A stretch of DNA of 64,000 bases. Origin: Mycolicibacterium litorale (lineage in GTDB: Bacteria > Actinomycetota > Actinomycetes > Mycobacteriales > Mycobacteriaceae). The stretch covers positions 5,146,001 to 5,210,000 of the forward strand of contig NZ_AP022586.1 in assembly GCF_010731695.1 (NCBI RefSeq). Reading direction: 5' to 3'. Under the pieces are notes generated by a model that worked only from the letters and a program-made list of their open reading frames with translations, did not search any database and was not told the origin of the DNA. The position numbers and the translations under genes are program-made. Below are positions 43,139 to 52,890 of the stretch, in pieces (within the stretch, counting starts at the first letter, position 1; each line of letters starts with the position of its first letter).

Positions 43139-44788
43139 GTGGCCCTGAACATTGCCGATCTTGCCGAGCACGCCATCGACGCCGTGCCTGACCGTGTCGC
43201 CCTCATCAGCGGCGACGAAACGCTGACCTACGGCGAGCTGGAGGAGAAGGCCAACCGCCTGGCGCACTACCTGTTGGACAACGGCGTGAAGAAGGACGAC
43301 AAGGTCGGCCTCTACTGCCGCAACCGCATCGAGATCGTGATCGGAATGGTCGGCATCATCAAGGCCGGCGCCATTCTGGTCAACATCAACTTCCGCTATG
43401 TCGAGGGCGAACTGCGCTACCTGTTCGACAACTCCGACATGGTCGCGCTGATCCACGAGCGCCAGTACAGCCCCCGGGTCGCCAACGTCCTGCCCGAGAC
43501 CCCGAACGTCAAGACGGTGCTCGTGGTCGAGGACGGCAGCAGCGAGGACTACTCGAGCTACGGCGGCGTCGAGTTCTACTCCGCACTGGAGCAGGGCTCG
43601 CCCGAACGTGACTTCGGCCCGCGCAGCGAGGACGACATCTATCTGCTGTACACCGGCGGCACCACCGGCTTCCCCAAGGGCGTGATGTGGCGCCACGAGG
43701 ACATCTACCGAGTGCTGTTCGGCGGCACCGATTTCGCGACCGGCGAGCCCATCGCCGACGAGTACGGTCTGGCCAAACAGGCCGCCGAGAACGCGCCGAT
43801 GGTCCGCTACCCGATCCCGCCGATGATCCACGGCGCGACGCAGTCGGCCACCTGGATGGCGCTGTTCGCCGGGCAGACCGTCGTGCTGGTGCCCGAGTTC
43901 GACCCCGAAGAGGTGTGGCGCACCTGCGCCAAGCACAAGGTGAACCTGCTGTTCTTCACCGGCGACGCGATGGCGCGCCCACTGCTCGACGCGCTGGTCG
44001 CCCACCAGGAGAGCGGTGACGAGTTCGACCTGTCGAACCTGTTCCTGTTGGCCAGCACCGCGGCACTGTTCTCACCCGCCCTCAAGGACCAACTGCTCGA
44101 ACTGCTGCCCAACCGGATCATCACCGACTCCATCGGTTCGTCGGAGACGGGATTCGGCGGTTCGAGCGTCGTCACCAAGGGCCAAACCCACACCGGCGGT
44201 CCGCGCGTCACCATCGACAAGAACGTCGCGGTGATCGACGACGACGGCAACCCGGTCAAACCCGGCAGCGGTGTGCGGGGGATGATCGCCAAGTCCGGCC
44301 ACATCCCGGTCGGCTACTACAAGGACGAGAAGAAGACCGCCGAGACGTTCCGCACGATCAACGGTGTGCGGTACGCGATCCCGGGTGACTACGCCACCGT
44401 CGAGGAGGACGGCAGCGTGACGATGCTGGGCCGCGGCTCGCAGTCGATCAACAGCGGCGGCGAGAAGATCTACCCCGAAGAGGTCGAGGGGGCGCTCAAG
44501 GGCCATCCCGACGTCTTCGACGCGCTGGTGGTCGGTGTGCCCGACGAGCGGTACGGCCAGTGCGTCGCGGCCGTGGTCCAGCGCCGCGAGGGCGCCACGC
44601 CGTCGCTGGCCGAACTCGACGCCTTCATACGCAACGAGATCGCGGGGTACAAGGTGCCGCGCAAGATCTGGTGGGCCGACGAGATCCAGCGCACGCCCGC
44701 CGGAAAACCCGACTATCGCTGGGCGAAGGCCCACACCGAATCCCGTCCGGCCGACGAGACCCACGCCAATCACGTTGGAGCCAAATAG
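43139..44788 (+). CDS. fadD19: Steroid side-chain acyl-CoA synthetase FadD19
   Basis: A 549-residue acyl-adenylating enzyme that activates C26 sterol side-chain acids with ATP and CoA (orthologue Rv3515c). In Rhodococcus the orthologue is needed for C-24 branched sterols. Motifs: [16 protein letters not shown] (P-loop), the [10 protein letters not shown] region, then [19 protein letters not shown] with a C-terminal catalytic Lys in RTPAGKPDY. The GTG at 43139 sits at the predicted transcription start. The next gene begins 2 nt after its stop. Confidence 0.93.
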   Translation: MALNIADLAEHAIDAVPDRVALISGDETLTYGELEEKANRLAHYLLDNGVKKDDKVGLYCRNRIEIVIGMVGIIKAGAILVNINFRYVEGELRYLFDNSDMVALIHERQYSPRVANVLPETPNVKTVLVVEDGSSEDYSSYGGVEFYSALEQGSPERDFGPRSEDDIYLLYTGGTTGFPKGVMWRHEDIYRVLFGGTDFATGEPIADEYGLAKQAAENAPMVRYPIPPMIHGATQSATWMALFAGQTVVLVPEFDPEEVWRTCAKHKVNLLFFTGDAMARPLLDALVAHQESGDEFDLSNLFLLASTAALFSPALKDQLLELLPNRIITDSIGSSETGFGGSSVVTKGQTHTGGPRVTIDKNVAVIDDDGNPVKPGSGVRGMIAKSGHIPVGYYKDEKKTAETFRTINGVRYAIPGDYATVEEDGSVTMLGRGSQSINSGGEKIYPEEVEGALKGHPDVFDALVVGVPDERYGQCVAAVVQRREGATPSLAELDAFIRNEIAGYKVPRKIWWADEIQRTPAGKPDYRWAKAHTESRPADETHANHVGAK

Positions 44789-44790
44789 CC

Positions 44791-45912
44791 ATGCGTACCG
44801 AACTGTGTGACCGCTTCGGAATCGACTACCCGATCTTCGTCTTCACCCCGTCGGAGAAGGTGGCCGCCGCCGTCACCCGCGCCGGTGGGATGGGCGTGCT
44901 GGGTTGTGTGCGGTTCAACGACGCCGACGACCTCGAGAACGTCCTGCAGTGGATGGACGAGAACACGCTCGGCAAGCCCTACGGCGTCGACGTCGTCATG
45001 CCGGCGAAGATCCCCACCGAGGGCACCGCGGTCGACATCAACAAGCTGATCCCGCAGAGCCATCGGGAATTCGTGGACAAGACGCTCGCCGATCTGGGTG
45101 TGCCGCCACTGCCCGAAGACGAGGACCGCAACGAAGGCGTCCTCGGGTGGCTGCACTCGGTGGCCCGCAGCCATGTCGAGGTGGCGCTCAAGCATCCGAT
45201 CAAGCTGATCGCCAACGCGCTGGGTTCCCCGCCGAAGGACGTCATCGACCAGGTGCACGAAGCCGGGGTGCCCGTCGCGGCGCTGGCCGGCAGCGCCAAA
45301 CACGCCCAACGACATGTCGACAACGGCGTTGACATCGTCGTTGCCCAAGGCCACGAGGCCGGCGGGCACACCGGTGAGATCGGCTCCATGGTGCTGTGGC
45401 CGGAGATCGTCGACGCACTCGACGGCCGCGCGCCGGTGCTCGCCGCCGGTGGTATAGGCACCGGCCGCCAGGTCGCGGCGGCACTCGCACTGGGCGCCTC
45501 CGGCGTGTGGATGGGTTCGGCGTTCCTCACATCGGCGGAATACGACCTGGGCCACCGCAAACCGAGCGGGGTGTCCACCATCCAGGAGGCGATGCTGCGC
45601 GCCACCTCCAGCGACACCGTCCGCCGCCGCATCTACACCGGCAAACCGGCCCGGCTGCTGAAGACGAAGTGGACCGAGGCGTGGGACGCCCCCGACGCGC
45701 CGGAGCCCCTGCCGATGCCGCTGCAGAACATCCTCGTCAGCGAGGCGCATCAGCGGATGAACGAGTCGGACAACCCGGACACGGTGTCGATGCCGGTCGG
45801 TCAGATCGTCGGGCGGATGAACGAGATCCGGCCCGTGGCCGACATCATCGCCGAACTGGTGTCGGGTTTCGAAGACGCGTCCAAGCGACTGGACGGCATT
45901 CGCGAGGGCTGA
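44791..45912 (+). CDS. Nitronate monooxygenase / 2-nitropropane dioxygenase-like FMN enzyme
   Basis: A 373-residue TIM-barrel flavoprotein. The FMN-phosphate region AAGGIGTGRQVAAALALGASGVWMGSAF and the active-site AQGHEAGGHTGEIG are characteristic of the NPD family, which includes enoyl-CoA reductase-like members. Tight spacing after fadD19 (2 nt) implies co-transcription under KstR and hence a role in steroid or acyl-CoA oxidation rather than nitronate detoxification; that role is inference. It ends directly against the convergent TerC gene with no gap. Confidence 0.85.
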   Translation: MRTELCDRFGIDYPIFVFTPSEKVAAAVTRAGGMGVLGCVRFNDADDLENVLQWMDENTLGKPYGVDVVMPAKIPTEGTAVDINKLIPQSHREFVDKTLADLGVPPLPEDEDRNEGVLGWLHSVARSHVEVALKHPIKLIANALGSPPKDVIDQVHEAGVPVAALAGSAKHAQRHVDNGVDIVVAQGHEAGGHTGEIGSMVLWPEIVDALDGRAPVLAAGGIGTGRQVAAALALGASGVWMGSAFLTSAEYDLGHRKPSGVSTIQEAMLRATSSDTVRRRIYTGKPARLLKTKWTEAWDAPDAPEPLPMPLQNILVSEAHQRMNESDNPDTVSMPVGQIVGRMNEIRPVADIIAELVSGFEDASKRLDGIREG

Positions 45913-47142
45913 TCAGGAGGTCAGCCCCTTCCGGGTGAACGGCTCGGCCTGTCCTCTGTCGACGGCTTCGTCGTGCTTGGCGGCCGCGCGGTCGAGCAAC
46001 TCCATGAGCGCCGGTTCGTCGCGCACCATCTGGCGGTACTTCGGGCCGAGCGCGAGGATCTGGTCCCGCTCGTCGAGCAGCTTGCCGAAGATGCGTTCGC
46101 GTTCGGCGGCGTCGCGGGTGTACTCCGAGTCGAGGTAGGCGGTGGCGTGGCGCCGGGCGTTGTTGATCGCCGTCTGGGCCCTGCCTTTCCGGCTGAACAG
46201 GGAGGCGGCCACCGTCACGACGAGCACACCGATGATCACCGACAGCGACAGGCTGGTGCTGATCTCGGCGACCGGCACGGGCTCGCCATCGTTGATGAAC
46301 GGCACGTTGTTCTCGTGCAACGCGTGCAGGATCAGCTTCACGCCGATGAAGGCGAGGATTGCGGCCAGGCCGTAGGCCAGGTAGATGAGCCGGTCGAGCA
46401 GACCGTCGATGAGGAAGTAGAGCTGCCGCAGGCCCAGCAGGGAGAACGCCGTCGCCGTGAAGACGATGAAGACGTTCTGGGTGAGGCCGAAGATCGCCGG
46501 GATGGAGTCGAGGGCGAAGAGGATGTCCGTGCCGCCGATGGCGACCATCACCAACAGCATCGGTGTCATCACCCGCTTGCCGTCGTCGATCGTGAACAGC
46601 TTGTCGCCGTCGTAGTGATCGGTGGCGGGGAAGATCTTCTTGGCGATGCGGATGATGAAGTTGTCGGCCTTGTGTGAGTCCTCGCCGCCTTCGGGCTTGA
46701 GCATGTTGCCCGCGGTGAGCAGCAGGATCAGGCCGAACAGGTAGAAGACCCAGGCGAACGTGTTGATCAGCGCGGCGCCGAGGAAGATGAAGCCGGTACG
46801 GGCGATCAGCGCGAAGACGATCCCGAACAGGAGCACCTTCTGCTGGTCTTCGCGGGGCACGCGGAAGCTCGCCATGATGATCAGGAAGACGAACAGGTTG
46901 TCGACCGACAGTGCCTTCTCGGTCACATAGCCGGCGAAGTACTCCGAACCCGCGTCCATCCCACCGAAGATCAGCACGCCCACGCCGAACAGCACCGCGA
47001 TGCCGACGTAGAGGGCCGACCACACCGCCGCCTCCCTCAAGGTCGGGACGTGCGCCTTGCGGACGTGGAAGACGAAGTCGAACGCCAGGAGCCCGACGAT
47101 CCCGGCGATCGTCAGTCCCCACACCCAACCCGAGACGTCCAT
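45913..47142 (-). CDS. TerC/Alx family integral membrane protein
   Basis: A 409-residue polytopic protein with about seven to nine helices. The TerC signatures are EKALSVDNLFVFLIIM and GGTDILFALDSIPAIFG, each with the Asp residue thought to bind metal. A charged cytosolic tail (about 325-409) is unusual in length compared with minimal TerC proteins. Relatives export manganese or act in tellurite resistance. I saw no yybP-ykoY riboswitch upstream. It is not part of the steroid regulon by any visible operator. Confidence 0.88.
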   Translation of the reverse strand: MDVSGWVWGLTIAGIVGLLAFDFVFHVRKAHVPTLREAAVWSALYVGIAVLFGVGVLIFGGMDAGSEYFAGYVTEKALSVDNLFVFLIIMASFRVPREDQQKVLLFGIVFALIARTGFIFLGAALINTFAWVFYLFGLILLLTAGNMLKPEGGEDSHKADNFIIRIAKKIFPATDHYDGDKLFTIDDGKRVMTPMLLVMVAIGGTDILFALDSIPAIFGLTQNVFIVFTATAFSLLGLRQLYFLIDGLLDRLIYLAYGLAAILAFIGVKLILHALHENNVPFINDGEPVPVAEISTSLSLSVIIGVLVVTVAASLFSRKGRAQTAINNARRHATAYLDSEYTRDAAERERIFGKLLDERDQILALGPKYRQMVRDEPALMELLDRAAAKHDEAVDRGQAEPFTRKGLTS

Positions 47143-47260
47143 GCGCTACCTCCAGATGCCGCTGGTCGATCGTCCGACACTTCTCACGGTCGACGGTACC
47201 GACAGCACGCCTGTCCGATTCGTTCACGACAACGGACGGCGGCGCGCCTAACGTCGGGGT

Positions 47261-47653
47261 ATGGACATCAACGTGACCTCCGCGGTCTTCCAGGTCTTCG
47301 CTGCCGATCTCGCCCGCTCCCTGGAGTTCTACCGACTGCTCGGGCTTTCGGTGCCCGACGGCGGCGAACACGTGGTGGTCGCACTGCCCGGCGGCAACAC
47401 GCTGTCGTTCGACACGGAGCAGACGATCACGGGGATGCACCCCGGGTGGACTCCGCCGGGTGGGGCGGGCCGGGTGGCCCTGGCGCTCGGTGTGGACTCG
47501 CCGGGTGCGGTGGACGAATTGTTCGCGCGCGTGACCGCGGCGGGTCACGACGGCACCTTGGCGCCGTACGACGCGCCGTGGGGCCAGCGCTACGCGACGG
47601 TGTCAGACCCGGACGGCAACTGGGTGGATCTGTTCGCGCCCCTGGCGAGCTGA
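47261..47653 (+). CDS. Glyoxalase/VOC-superfamily protein
   Basis: A 130-residue single VOC module: VFQVFAADLARSLEFYRLLG at the start and ATVSDPDGNWVDLFAPL at the end, the usual beta-alpha-beta-beta-beta pattern. The first-strand His of metal-dependent glyoxalases is not present, so it may be a binding or resistance protein rather than an enzyme. Its last 64 nt overlap the 3' end of the AraC gene on the other strand. Confidence 0.83.
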   Translation: MDINVTSAVFQVFAADLARSLEFYRLLGLSVPDGGEHVVVALPGGNTLSFDTEQTITGMHPGWTPPGGAGRVALALGVDSPGAVDELFARVTAAGHDGTLAPYDAPWGQRYATVSDPDGNWVDLFAPLAS

Positions 47654-48303
47654 CCGAGCGGCACCCCGGCGAGAGCACGCACCTCGCGGTACAGATGGGG
47701 TTGATCGGCATAGCCTGCACGGGCCGCGACCCGCGCGGCAGGCAGACCCTCCCCGAGCAGCCCCATCGCGCGCCGGAACCGCAGGATTCGCCGCAGCGTG
47801 GCCGGGCCGTAGCCGTACACCGCGGCGCACTGGCGCTGCAGCGACCGCTCCGACCAGCCGGCCTCCCGCGCGACGGCCGAGACCGCGGCGCCCGAGGCCA
47901 GTCGCGCGGTGACCCGGTCGAGCACCGGCAACGGCCACGGTGCGGTCTCGCTGCGCGGCTCGCCGGCAGCGAGGGCGACGGCGATGTCGACGAGGGACCG
48001 GCCCCGAACGGTGCGGACGTCTGCGAGCGGGATCCTGGTGTTGCGCAGGTGATGTGCCGGGACGCCGAGCAGCCGCGGCAGGACGCCGGGGCGGAAGCGC
48101 AACCCGCCGATCGGTTCTGCCGCCGACGCGCTGAGATACGCCGATGAGTCCGGCCCCGCGACGACGAACCGGCCCTCCATCCAGATGAGGTCCATGCAGC
48201 CGTCCGGAAGGATCCGGGCGGGTTCGGCGGGCCCGGTGCGCGTCCATTCGCACTCGACCAGCTCGCGGAGCCGGGGCGGCGGTGCCAACTCGCGGTACCC
48301 CAC
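47590..48303 (-). CDS. AraC-family transcriptional regulator
   Basis: A 237-residue regulator. The N-terminal part (PPRLRELVECEWTR, ILPDGCMDLIW) is the DUF6597-type domain common in actinobacterial AraC proteins. The C-terminal double helix-turn-helix spans about residues 140-225, with AVSAVAREAGWSERSLQRQ and ARAGYADQPHLYRE. The convergent 64-nt overlap with the VOC gene, and often-seen AraC/VOC pairing, suggest linked function, but no operator was identified. Confidence 0.87.
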   Translation of the reverse strand: MGYRELAPPPRLRELVECEWTRTGPAEPARILPDGCMDLIWMEGRFVVAGPDSSAYLSASAAEPIGGLRFRPGVLPRLLGVPAHHLRNTRIPLADVRTVRGRSLVDIAVALAAGEPRSETAPWPLPVLDRVTARLASGAAVSAVAREAGWSERSLQRQCAAVYGYGPATLRRILRFRRAMGLLGEGLPAARVAARAGYADQPHLYREVRALAGVPLGQLARGANRSTQLPSGSDTVA

Positions 48304-48326
48304 ATCGGCAACGTTACCGTTGCGCC

Positions 48327-48920
48327 ATGACAGCCTCCGAACGGATCGTGCTGACCAAATGGACCCCCGGGCTGGCGGTGTTCATGGTTGCGGTCACCGC
48401 ACTCCTGTGGCTGTTCCCGCTGATCTCCGCGTTCCGCGGCGGTTACAACCGGGGCGAGCAGGTCATGCTGGCAGTGGTCAGCGCACTGCTCGCCGTCCCA
48501 TTCCTCTGGGTGTGCTGGCGCGTGCCGAAGGTGTTGCGCGGCATGGGAATCGAGGTGGACACCGAGGGCATCCACCCCTTCGACGGCAAGCGCGTCGACA
48601 CGATCGCCTGGCACGAGATCGCCGCGGTCGGCTTCGGCGCGTACGCCGGCACCCATCGCGGCGGGACGACGCGGCGCCTCGCTGGGCTGGAGGTCTACCT
48701 GATGGACACCGCCCGCATCCACGGCCACCCTCGACTGAGTGGCGATTGGCAGGAGGTCGCCCCACCGGCGGTGGGCCTGTCGGCAGGCTGCTACCGCTTC
48801 ACGGTGTCGCCGTACGGCCCGGCGGCCGCGCGTGTCGAGCAGGCGGTGCGCCGGTTCCGGCCGCAGGTGTGGCGGGGACCTTTCCTCCACCACCGCGAGG
48901 ATCAGCGCCGGATCGGGTAG
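48327..48920 (+). CDS. Two-helix membrane protein with PH-like domain, unknown function
   Basis: A 197-residue protein. Two hydrophobic helices (about 16-34 and 48-66) precede a soluble part with IEVDTEGIHPFDGKRVDTIAWHEIAAVGFG, the pattern of bacterial PH-like (bPH2) domains. No enzymatic motif. It is divergent from the AraC gene with 23 nt between starts and convergent with fadD17, whose coding region it overlaps by 19 nt. Confidence 0.75.
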   Translation: MTASERIVLTKWTPGLAVFMVAVTALLWLFPLISAFRGGYNRGEQVMLAVVSALLAVPFLWVCWRVPKVLRGMGIEVDTEGIHPFDGKRVDTIAWHEIAAVGFGAYAGTHRGGTTRRLAGLEVYLMDTARIHGHPRLSGDWQEVAPPAVGLSAGCYRFTVSPYGPAAARVEQAVRRFRPQVWRGPFLHHREDQRRIG

Positions 48921-50410
48921 ACCGGATCGGCGCAGTCGGTGCCTTCGGCCGACAGGTGCCGCTTGAGTACCTTGAACGTCTCGGTGCGCGGCAGGGTCGC
49001 GCTGACGCGGACGAACGACGGCCACTGCTTGGGTCCCAGATCGGACTGCTCGGCGAGGAATGCCTCGAACTTCTCGGGGTCGAACTCGGCCTCCGGTCGC
49101 AAGACGAGCGCCGCCATCACCCGGTCACCCACCGCCGGATCCGGCACAGGGTAGACCGCCACCTCGACGACGTCGTTGTGGCGCAGCAGGATCCGCTCGA
49201 TCGGCGCTGTGCCGAGGTTCTCCCCGTCCACCCGCATCCAGTCGCCGAGACGGCCCGCGAAGTAGATGAATCCGCTCTCGTCGCAGTAGGCCAGATCCCC
49301 GCTGTGGTACATCCCCCCGGCCATCCGTTCGGCCTCGGCGGCGGGGTCGTTGTAGTAGCCGCGGAACTGTCCTCGCCCGTTGGGGTTGACGAGTTCGCCG
49401 ACCTGTCCCGGCGCACACCGCGCGCCGGTGTCGACGTCGACGATCGCGACGTCGTCGGTGAGTGGACCGAGGGACCCCTCGGGGGTGTCGGGCGTTCTGG
49501 CGATCGCCACCCCACCCTCGGTCGACCCGAAACCGTCGACGACCTTGACGTCGAACCGGCGCGCGAACCGCTCGAGATCACGCGGCGCACCTTCGTTGCC
49601 GTACAGGATCTTCAGCGGATGGTCCGCGTCGTCGTCGCGCGGCGGGGTCGCCAGAATGTAGGACAGCGGCTTGCCCACGTAGTTGGCGTAGGTCGCGCCG
49701 TAGCGGCGGACGTCGGGGATGAACTGCGACGCCGAGAACTTGCGGCGCAGCGCCAGCGATCCGCCCGCTGCCACCCCGACGGCCCACCCGGCCATCACCG
49801 CGTTGGAGTGGAACAGCGGCATCGCCAGGTAGCAGGTGTCCGACGGGCCGAGCCCGAACCGGTCGGCGAGCATCCGCCCGGGGAACGCCACCTTCTCGTG
49901 CGTCACCCGCACGGCCTTGGGTTCGCCGCTCGTCCCGGAGGTGAAGATCAGCATGAACAGGTCGTCGGGATCCGGGCCGGCGAATCGCACCGGCGCGTCG
50001 CGGTGGGCCGCCAATTCGTCTCGCCACTGCGGGGATTCGACGTCGATGAAGTCGACGCCGTCGGGCACGTGGGCGCCGTCGTCGGCGAGCACCACCTGAC
50101 AGTCGGCGCGGGCGATGTCGCGCGCCAGCGCCGCACCTCGCCGCGTCGGGTTCAGCCCCACCGGCACCAGGCCGGCGAGCGCGGCCGCGACCAGCACGCT
50201 GGAGAAGAAGGGTGTGTTGCCCAGCAGCACGCCCACGTGCGGCGGTTCGTCCGGCGAGAGCCGGGCCCGCAGCGCCGCGGCCACCGACGCCGCGGACCGG
50301 ATGTGGTCGCGCCAGCAGACGAACTCGTCGCCGGCGTAGACCCCCCGGTCGTCGACGTCGATCAACGGCGCCAACAGGTTTGCGACGGTGGGTTCCGAAA
50401 TCACCGTCAC
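48902..50410 (-). CDS. fadD17: Acyl-CoA synthetase FadD17
   Basis: A 502-residue acyl-adenylating enzyme (orthologue Rv3506, same length). P-loop IFTSGTSGEPKAVRV, the DGFGSTEGG segment, YHSGDLAYCDE and RVDGENLGTAPIE are intact, and the catalytic C-terminal Lys falls in TETFKVLKR. It activates steroid side-chain acids. The GTG at 50410 overlaps the fadE27 stop by 4 nt, forming the operon fadE26-fadE27-fadD17 under the KstR site at 52772. Confidence 0.92.
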   Translation of the reverse strand: MTVISEPTVANLLAPLIDVDDRGVYAGDEFVCWRDHIRSAASVAAALRARLSPDEPPHVGVLLGNTPFFSSVLVAAALAGLVPVGLNPTRRGAALARDIARADCQVVLADDGAHVPDGVDFIDVESPQWRDELAAHRDAPVRFAGPDPDDLFMLIFTSGTSGEPKAVRVTHEKVAFPGRMLADRFGLGPSDTCYLAMPLFHSNAVMAGWAVGVAAGGSLALRRKFSASQFIPDVRRYGATYANYVGKPLSYILATPPRDDDADHPLKILYGNEGAPRDLERFARRFDVKVVDGFGSTEGGVAIARTPDTPEGSLGPLTDDVAIVDVDTGARCAPGQVGELVNPNGRGQFRGYYNDPAAEAERMAGGMYHSGDLAYCDESGFIYFAGRLGDWMRVDGENLGTAPIERILLRHNDVVEVAVYPVPDPAVGDRVMAALVLRPEAEFDPEKFEAFLAEQSDLGPKQWPSFVRVSATLPRTETFKVLKRHLSAEGTDCADPVYPIRR

Positions 50411-51513
50411 ACCGGGGTGTCGGCCAGTTCGCGGCCGATGCGAAGCAGCTGGCCCGTCGCGCCGCCGACCGCGAACTCGGTCTGCTTGGCCGCCAGGAAG
50501 TACCGGTGGATCGGGTGGTCGGTGTCGATCCCGACGCCGCCGTGCACGTGCACCGCCGTGTGCGCGACGCGGTGGCCGGCCTCGGCCGCCCAGAACGCCG
50601 CACTCGCTACGTCGATGTCGGCGGGCAGCCCCTCCGAGACGCGCCAGGCCGCCTGGGTCAGCGTCATCCGCAGACCCTTGATGTCGATGTACCCGTCGGC
50701 GAGCCGCGCCGAGACCGCCTGGAAGCTGCCGATGGGGCGGTCGAACTGTTCGCGCTCACGGGCATAGGTGGCGGTCAGCTCCAGCGCGCGCTCGAGCACA
50801 CCGAGCTGATAGGCCGCGCGGGCGAGGTGGTGACGCGCCGTCAACCACGCCAGCACCTCGGCGTCACCGACGACGCGGGCGGCGTCCACCTCGACACCGG
50901 AGAGTTCCAGGTGCCCCACGCTGCCGTGGCCCGTGGTGTCCAGCGCGCTCACCGACACACCGGTGTCTTCTGCGGTCACCAGGAAGACCTTCACTGCGCC
51001 CTCGGTCTCGGCGGGAACCAGGAAGGCATCGGCGACGGGGCCGAAGGGCACCAGCGTGCGGGACCCGCTCAACCGGTAGCCATGACCGTCTGGCCCTGAA
51101 GACGCAGCCTGCACCGGTCCCTGACCCATCTCGCCTTCGAGCGCGACGGTCAGCACCTTCGCCCCGGTCACGGCAGGCGCCGCCCAATCCTGCTGCAGCC
51201 CAGCAGTGCCGAAGGCCGCCAGCGCGCCCGCGCCGAGCACCACGGACTCCAGATACGGGACCGCGGACAGCTGGCGGCCCAGCGCGACGAGGACGGCCAC
51301 CTCCTCGAGCACGCCGAACCCGCCGCCGCCCAACGCTTCCGGCGCCGTCGTGGACAGCACGTCGGCGTCGATCAGTTTCCGCCACAGCTCGCGGTCGAAC
51401 CTCTGCTCGAACCCGTCGAGTTCCCGCTGATGCTCAGGGGTGCACACCGACTCGGTGATGGTGCGGACCAGTCCGCCGAGATCGTCGGCGGCTTCGGTCG
51501 TTGAAAAGTCCAT
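50407..51513 (-). CDS. fadE27: Acyl-CoA dehydrogenase FadE27 (ChsE5), subunit of the ChsE4-ChsE5 complex
   Basis: A 368-residue acyl-CoA dehydrogenase-fold protein (orthologue Rv3505). REQFDRPIGSFQAVSARLAD and the GVGIDTDHPIHRYFLAAK end are typical. In M. tuberculosis FadE26 and FadE27 form a heterotetramer that dehydrogenates the cholesterol side-chain CoA ester. FadE27 supplies FAD contacts while the catalytic base is in FadE26. It starts 17 nt after fadE26. Confidence 0.92.
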   Translation of the reverse strand: MDFSTTEAADDLGGLVRTITESVCTPEHQRELDGFEQRFDRELWRKLIDADVLSTTAPEALGGGGFGVLEEVAVLVALGRQLSAVPYLESVVLGAGALAAFGTAGLQQDWAAPAVTGAKVLTVALEGEMGQGPVQAASSGPDGHGYRLSGSRTLVPFGPVADAFLVPAETEGAVKVFLVTAEDTGVSVSALDTTGHGSVGHLELSGVEVDAARVVGDAEVLAWLTARHHLARAAYQLGVLERALELTATYAREREQFDRPIGSFQAVSARLADGYIDIKGLRMTLTQAAWRVSEGLPADIDVASAAFWAAEAGHRVAHTAVHVHGGVGIDTDHPIHRYFLAAKQTEFAVGGATGQLLRIGRELADTPV

Positions 51514-51530
51514 GCGAAATTCCCTCTTCC

Positions 51531-52709
51531 CTACCGGTTGACCCGGGGCAGACCGAGCGCGACCATGCCGATGATGTCGCGCTGGATCTCGTTGGTGCCG
51601 CCGCCGAACGTGAGGATGAGGCAGGACCGGTGCATCCGCTCGACGCGACCGCGCAGCAGCGCGCCGGGGGAGCCGGGACGCAACGTGGCCGCGGTGCCCA
51701 AGACCTCCATCAGCAGGCGGTAGGCCTCGGTGGCGAGCTCGGTGCCGAACACCTTCGCGGCAGACGCGTCCGCCGGGGAGGGCGCCGCCTCGGTGGAGGC
51801 CAGCTCCCAGTTGATCAGCTTGAGCACTTCGGCTTTGGCGTGCACGCGGGCCAGGTTGAGCTGCACCCACTCCGAGTCGATGAGCCGGCGGCCGTGGGAG
51901 TCCTTGGTGTTCTGCGCCCACTCACGGACACCGTCGAGTGCGGTGAAGATCGGCTGCGCCGACACCAGCGCCACGCGCTCGTGGTTGAGCTGATTGGTGA
52001 CCAGCTTCCAGCCGGCGTTCTCCTCGCCGACCAGACTCGACACCGGCACCCGCACGTCCTGGTAGTAGGTGGCGCTGGTGTCCACCCCGGACATCGTGTG
52101 CACCGGCGTCCACGAGAAGCCCTCGGCGGTGGTCGGCACGATCAGCATCGAGATGCCGCGGTGTTTCTTGGCTTCGGGGTTGGTGCGCACCGCGAGCCAC
52201 ACGTAGTCCGCGTACGCGATCAGGCTGGTCCACATCTTCTGGCCGTTGATGACGTAGTCGTCGCCGTCGCGCACCGCGGTGGTGCGCAGGGCGGCCAGGT
52301 CGGTGCCCGCGCCCGGTTCCGAGTAGCCGATCGAGAAATGCAGGTCGCCGGAAGCGATCTTGGGCAGGAAGAACTTCTTCTGTTCCTCGGTGCCGAACGC
52401 CATGATCGTCGGCGCGACACTGTTGATCGTCAGGAACGGCACCGGCACGTTCGCGATCGCGGCCTCGTCGTTGAAGATCAGCCCGTCCATCGGCGGGCGG
52501 GCCTGACCGCCGAACTCCTTGGGCCACGACAGCGTCAGCCAGCCGTCCTTGCCCATCTGCGCGACGGTCTCACGGTAGACGTTGCCGCGTCCCATCTCCC
52601 CGTCGTTGGACGCCAGCGCCTCGGCCCGCTCGGGCGTCATGAGTTTGGCGAAGTACGACCGCAATTCGCGGCGCAGCTCCTCCTGCTCGGGGGTGTAGCC
52701 GATACGCAT
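51531..52709 (-). CDS. fadE26: Acyl-CoA dehydrogenase FadE26 (ChsE4)
   Basis: A 392-residue acyl-CoA dehydrogenase (orthologue Rv3504), the catalytic partner of FadE27. Signature segments are GYSEPGAGTDLAALRT, the NGQKMWTS strand and ILTFGGGTNEIQRDIIGM near the end. It heads the operon with fadE27 and fadD17. The ATG at 52709 is used because the conserved N-terminus RIGYTPEQEELR begins there; an in-frame frame extends upstream past the KstR operator and cannot be coding. Confidence 0.93.
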   Translation of the reverse strand: MRIGYTPEQEELRRELRSYFAKLMTPERAEALASNDGEMGRGNVYRETVAQMGKDGWLTLSWPKEFGGQARPPMDGLIFNDEAAIANVPVPFLTINSVAPTIMAFGTEEQKKFFLPKIASGDLHFSIGYSEPGAGTDLAALRTTAVRDGDDYVINGQKMWTSLIAYADYVWLAVRTNPEAKKHRGISMLIVPTTAEGFSWTPVHTMSGVDTSATYYQDVRVPVSSLVGEENAGWKLVTNQLNHERVALVSAQPIFTALDGVREWAQNTKDSHGRRLIDSEWVQLNLARVHAKAEVLKLINWELASTEAAPSPADASAAKVFGTELATEAYRLLMEVLGTAATLRPGSPGALLRGRVERMHRSCLILTFGGGTNEIQRDIIGMVALGLPRVNR

Positions 52710-52771
52710 CGCCGTCGTCCTCACTGTGCCGCTTGGCGCGGGCCTTGCGGCCCCCGCTGGTTCCACCCGGT

Positions 52772-52785
52772 TGTAACACGTTCTA
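52772..52785. promoter_or_regulatory. KstR operator between fadE26 and fdxD
   Basis: TGTAACACGTTCTA, identical to the echA19/fadD19 site and a full consensus match. It is 63 nt from the fadE26 start and 106 nt from fdxD and serves both divergent operons. Confidence 0.9.
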
Positions 52786-52890
52786 GTCTTGGGGTCCAGG
52801 GCGGTGTTGTACGCATGCCGTCCCGGCGGGTCGTATTCTGACCCCGAAGTTCGGGCGGGCCGTCCGCACGGCTGTCGCGAGGAGGTTGTC

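Noticed and set aside
47143..47260. Manganese (yybP-ykoY) riboswitch upstream of the TerC gene
   Set aside because: The 118-nt region shows none of the conserved internal-loop sequence, so there is no support.
45845..47548. 567-codon minus-strand frame across TerC and VOC
   Set aside because: Out-of-frame shadow of the TerC gene; Arg-rich and without motif.
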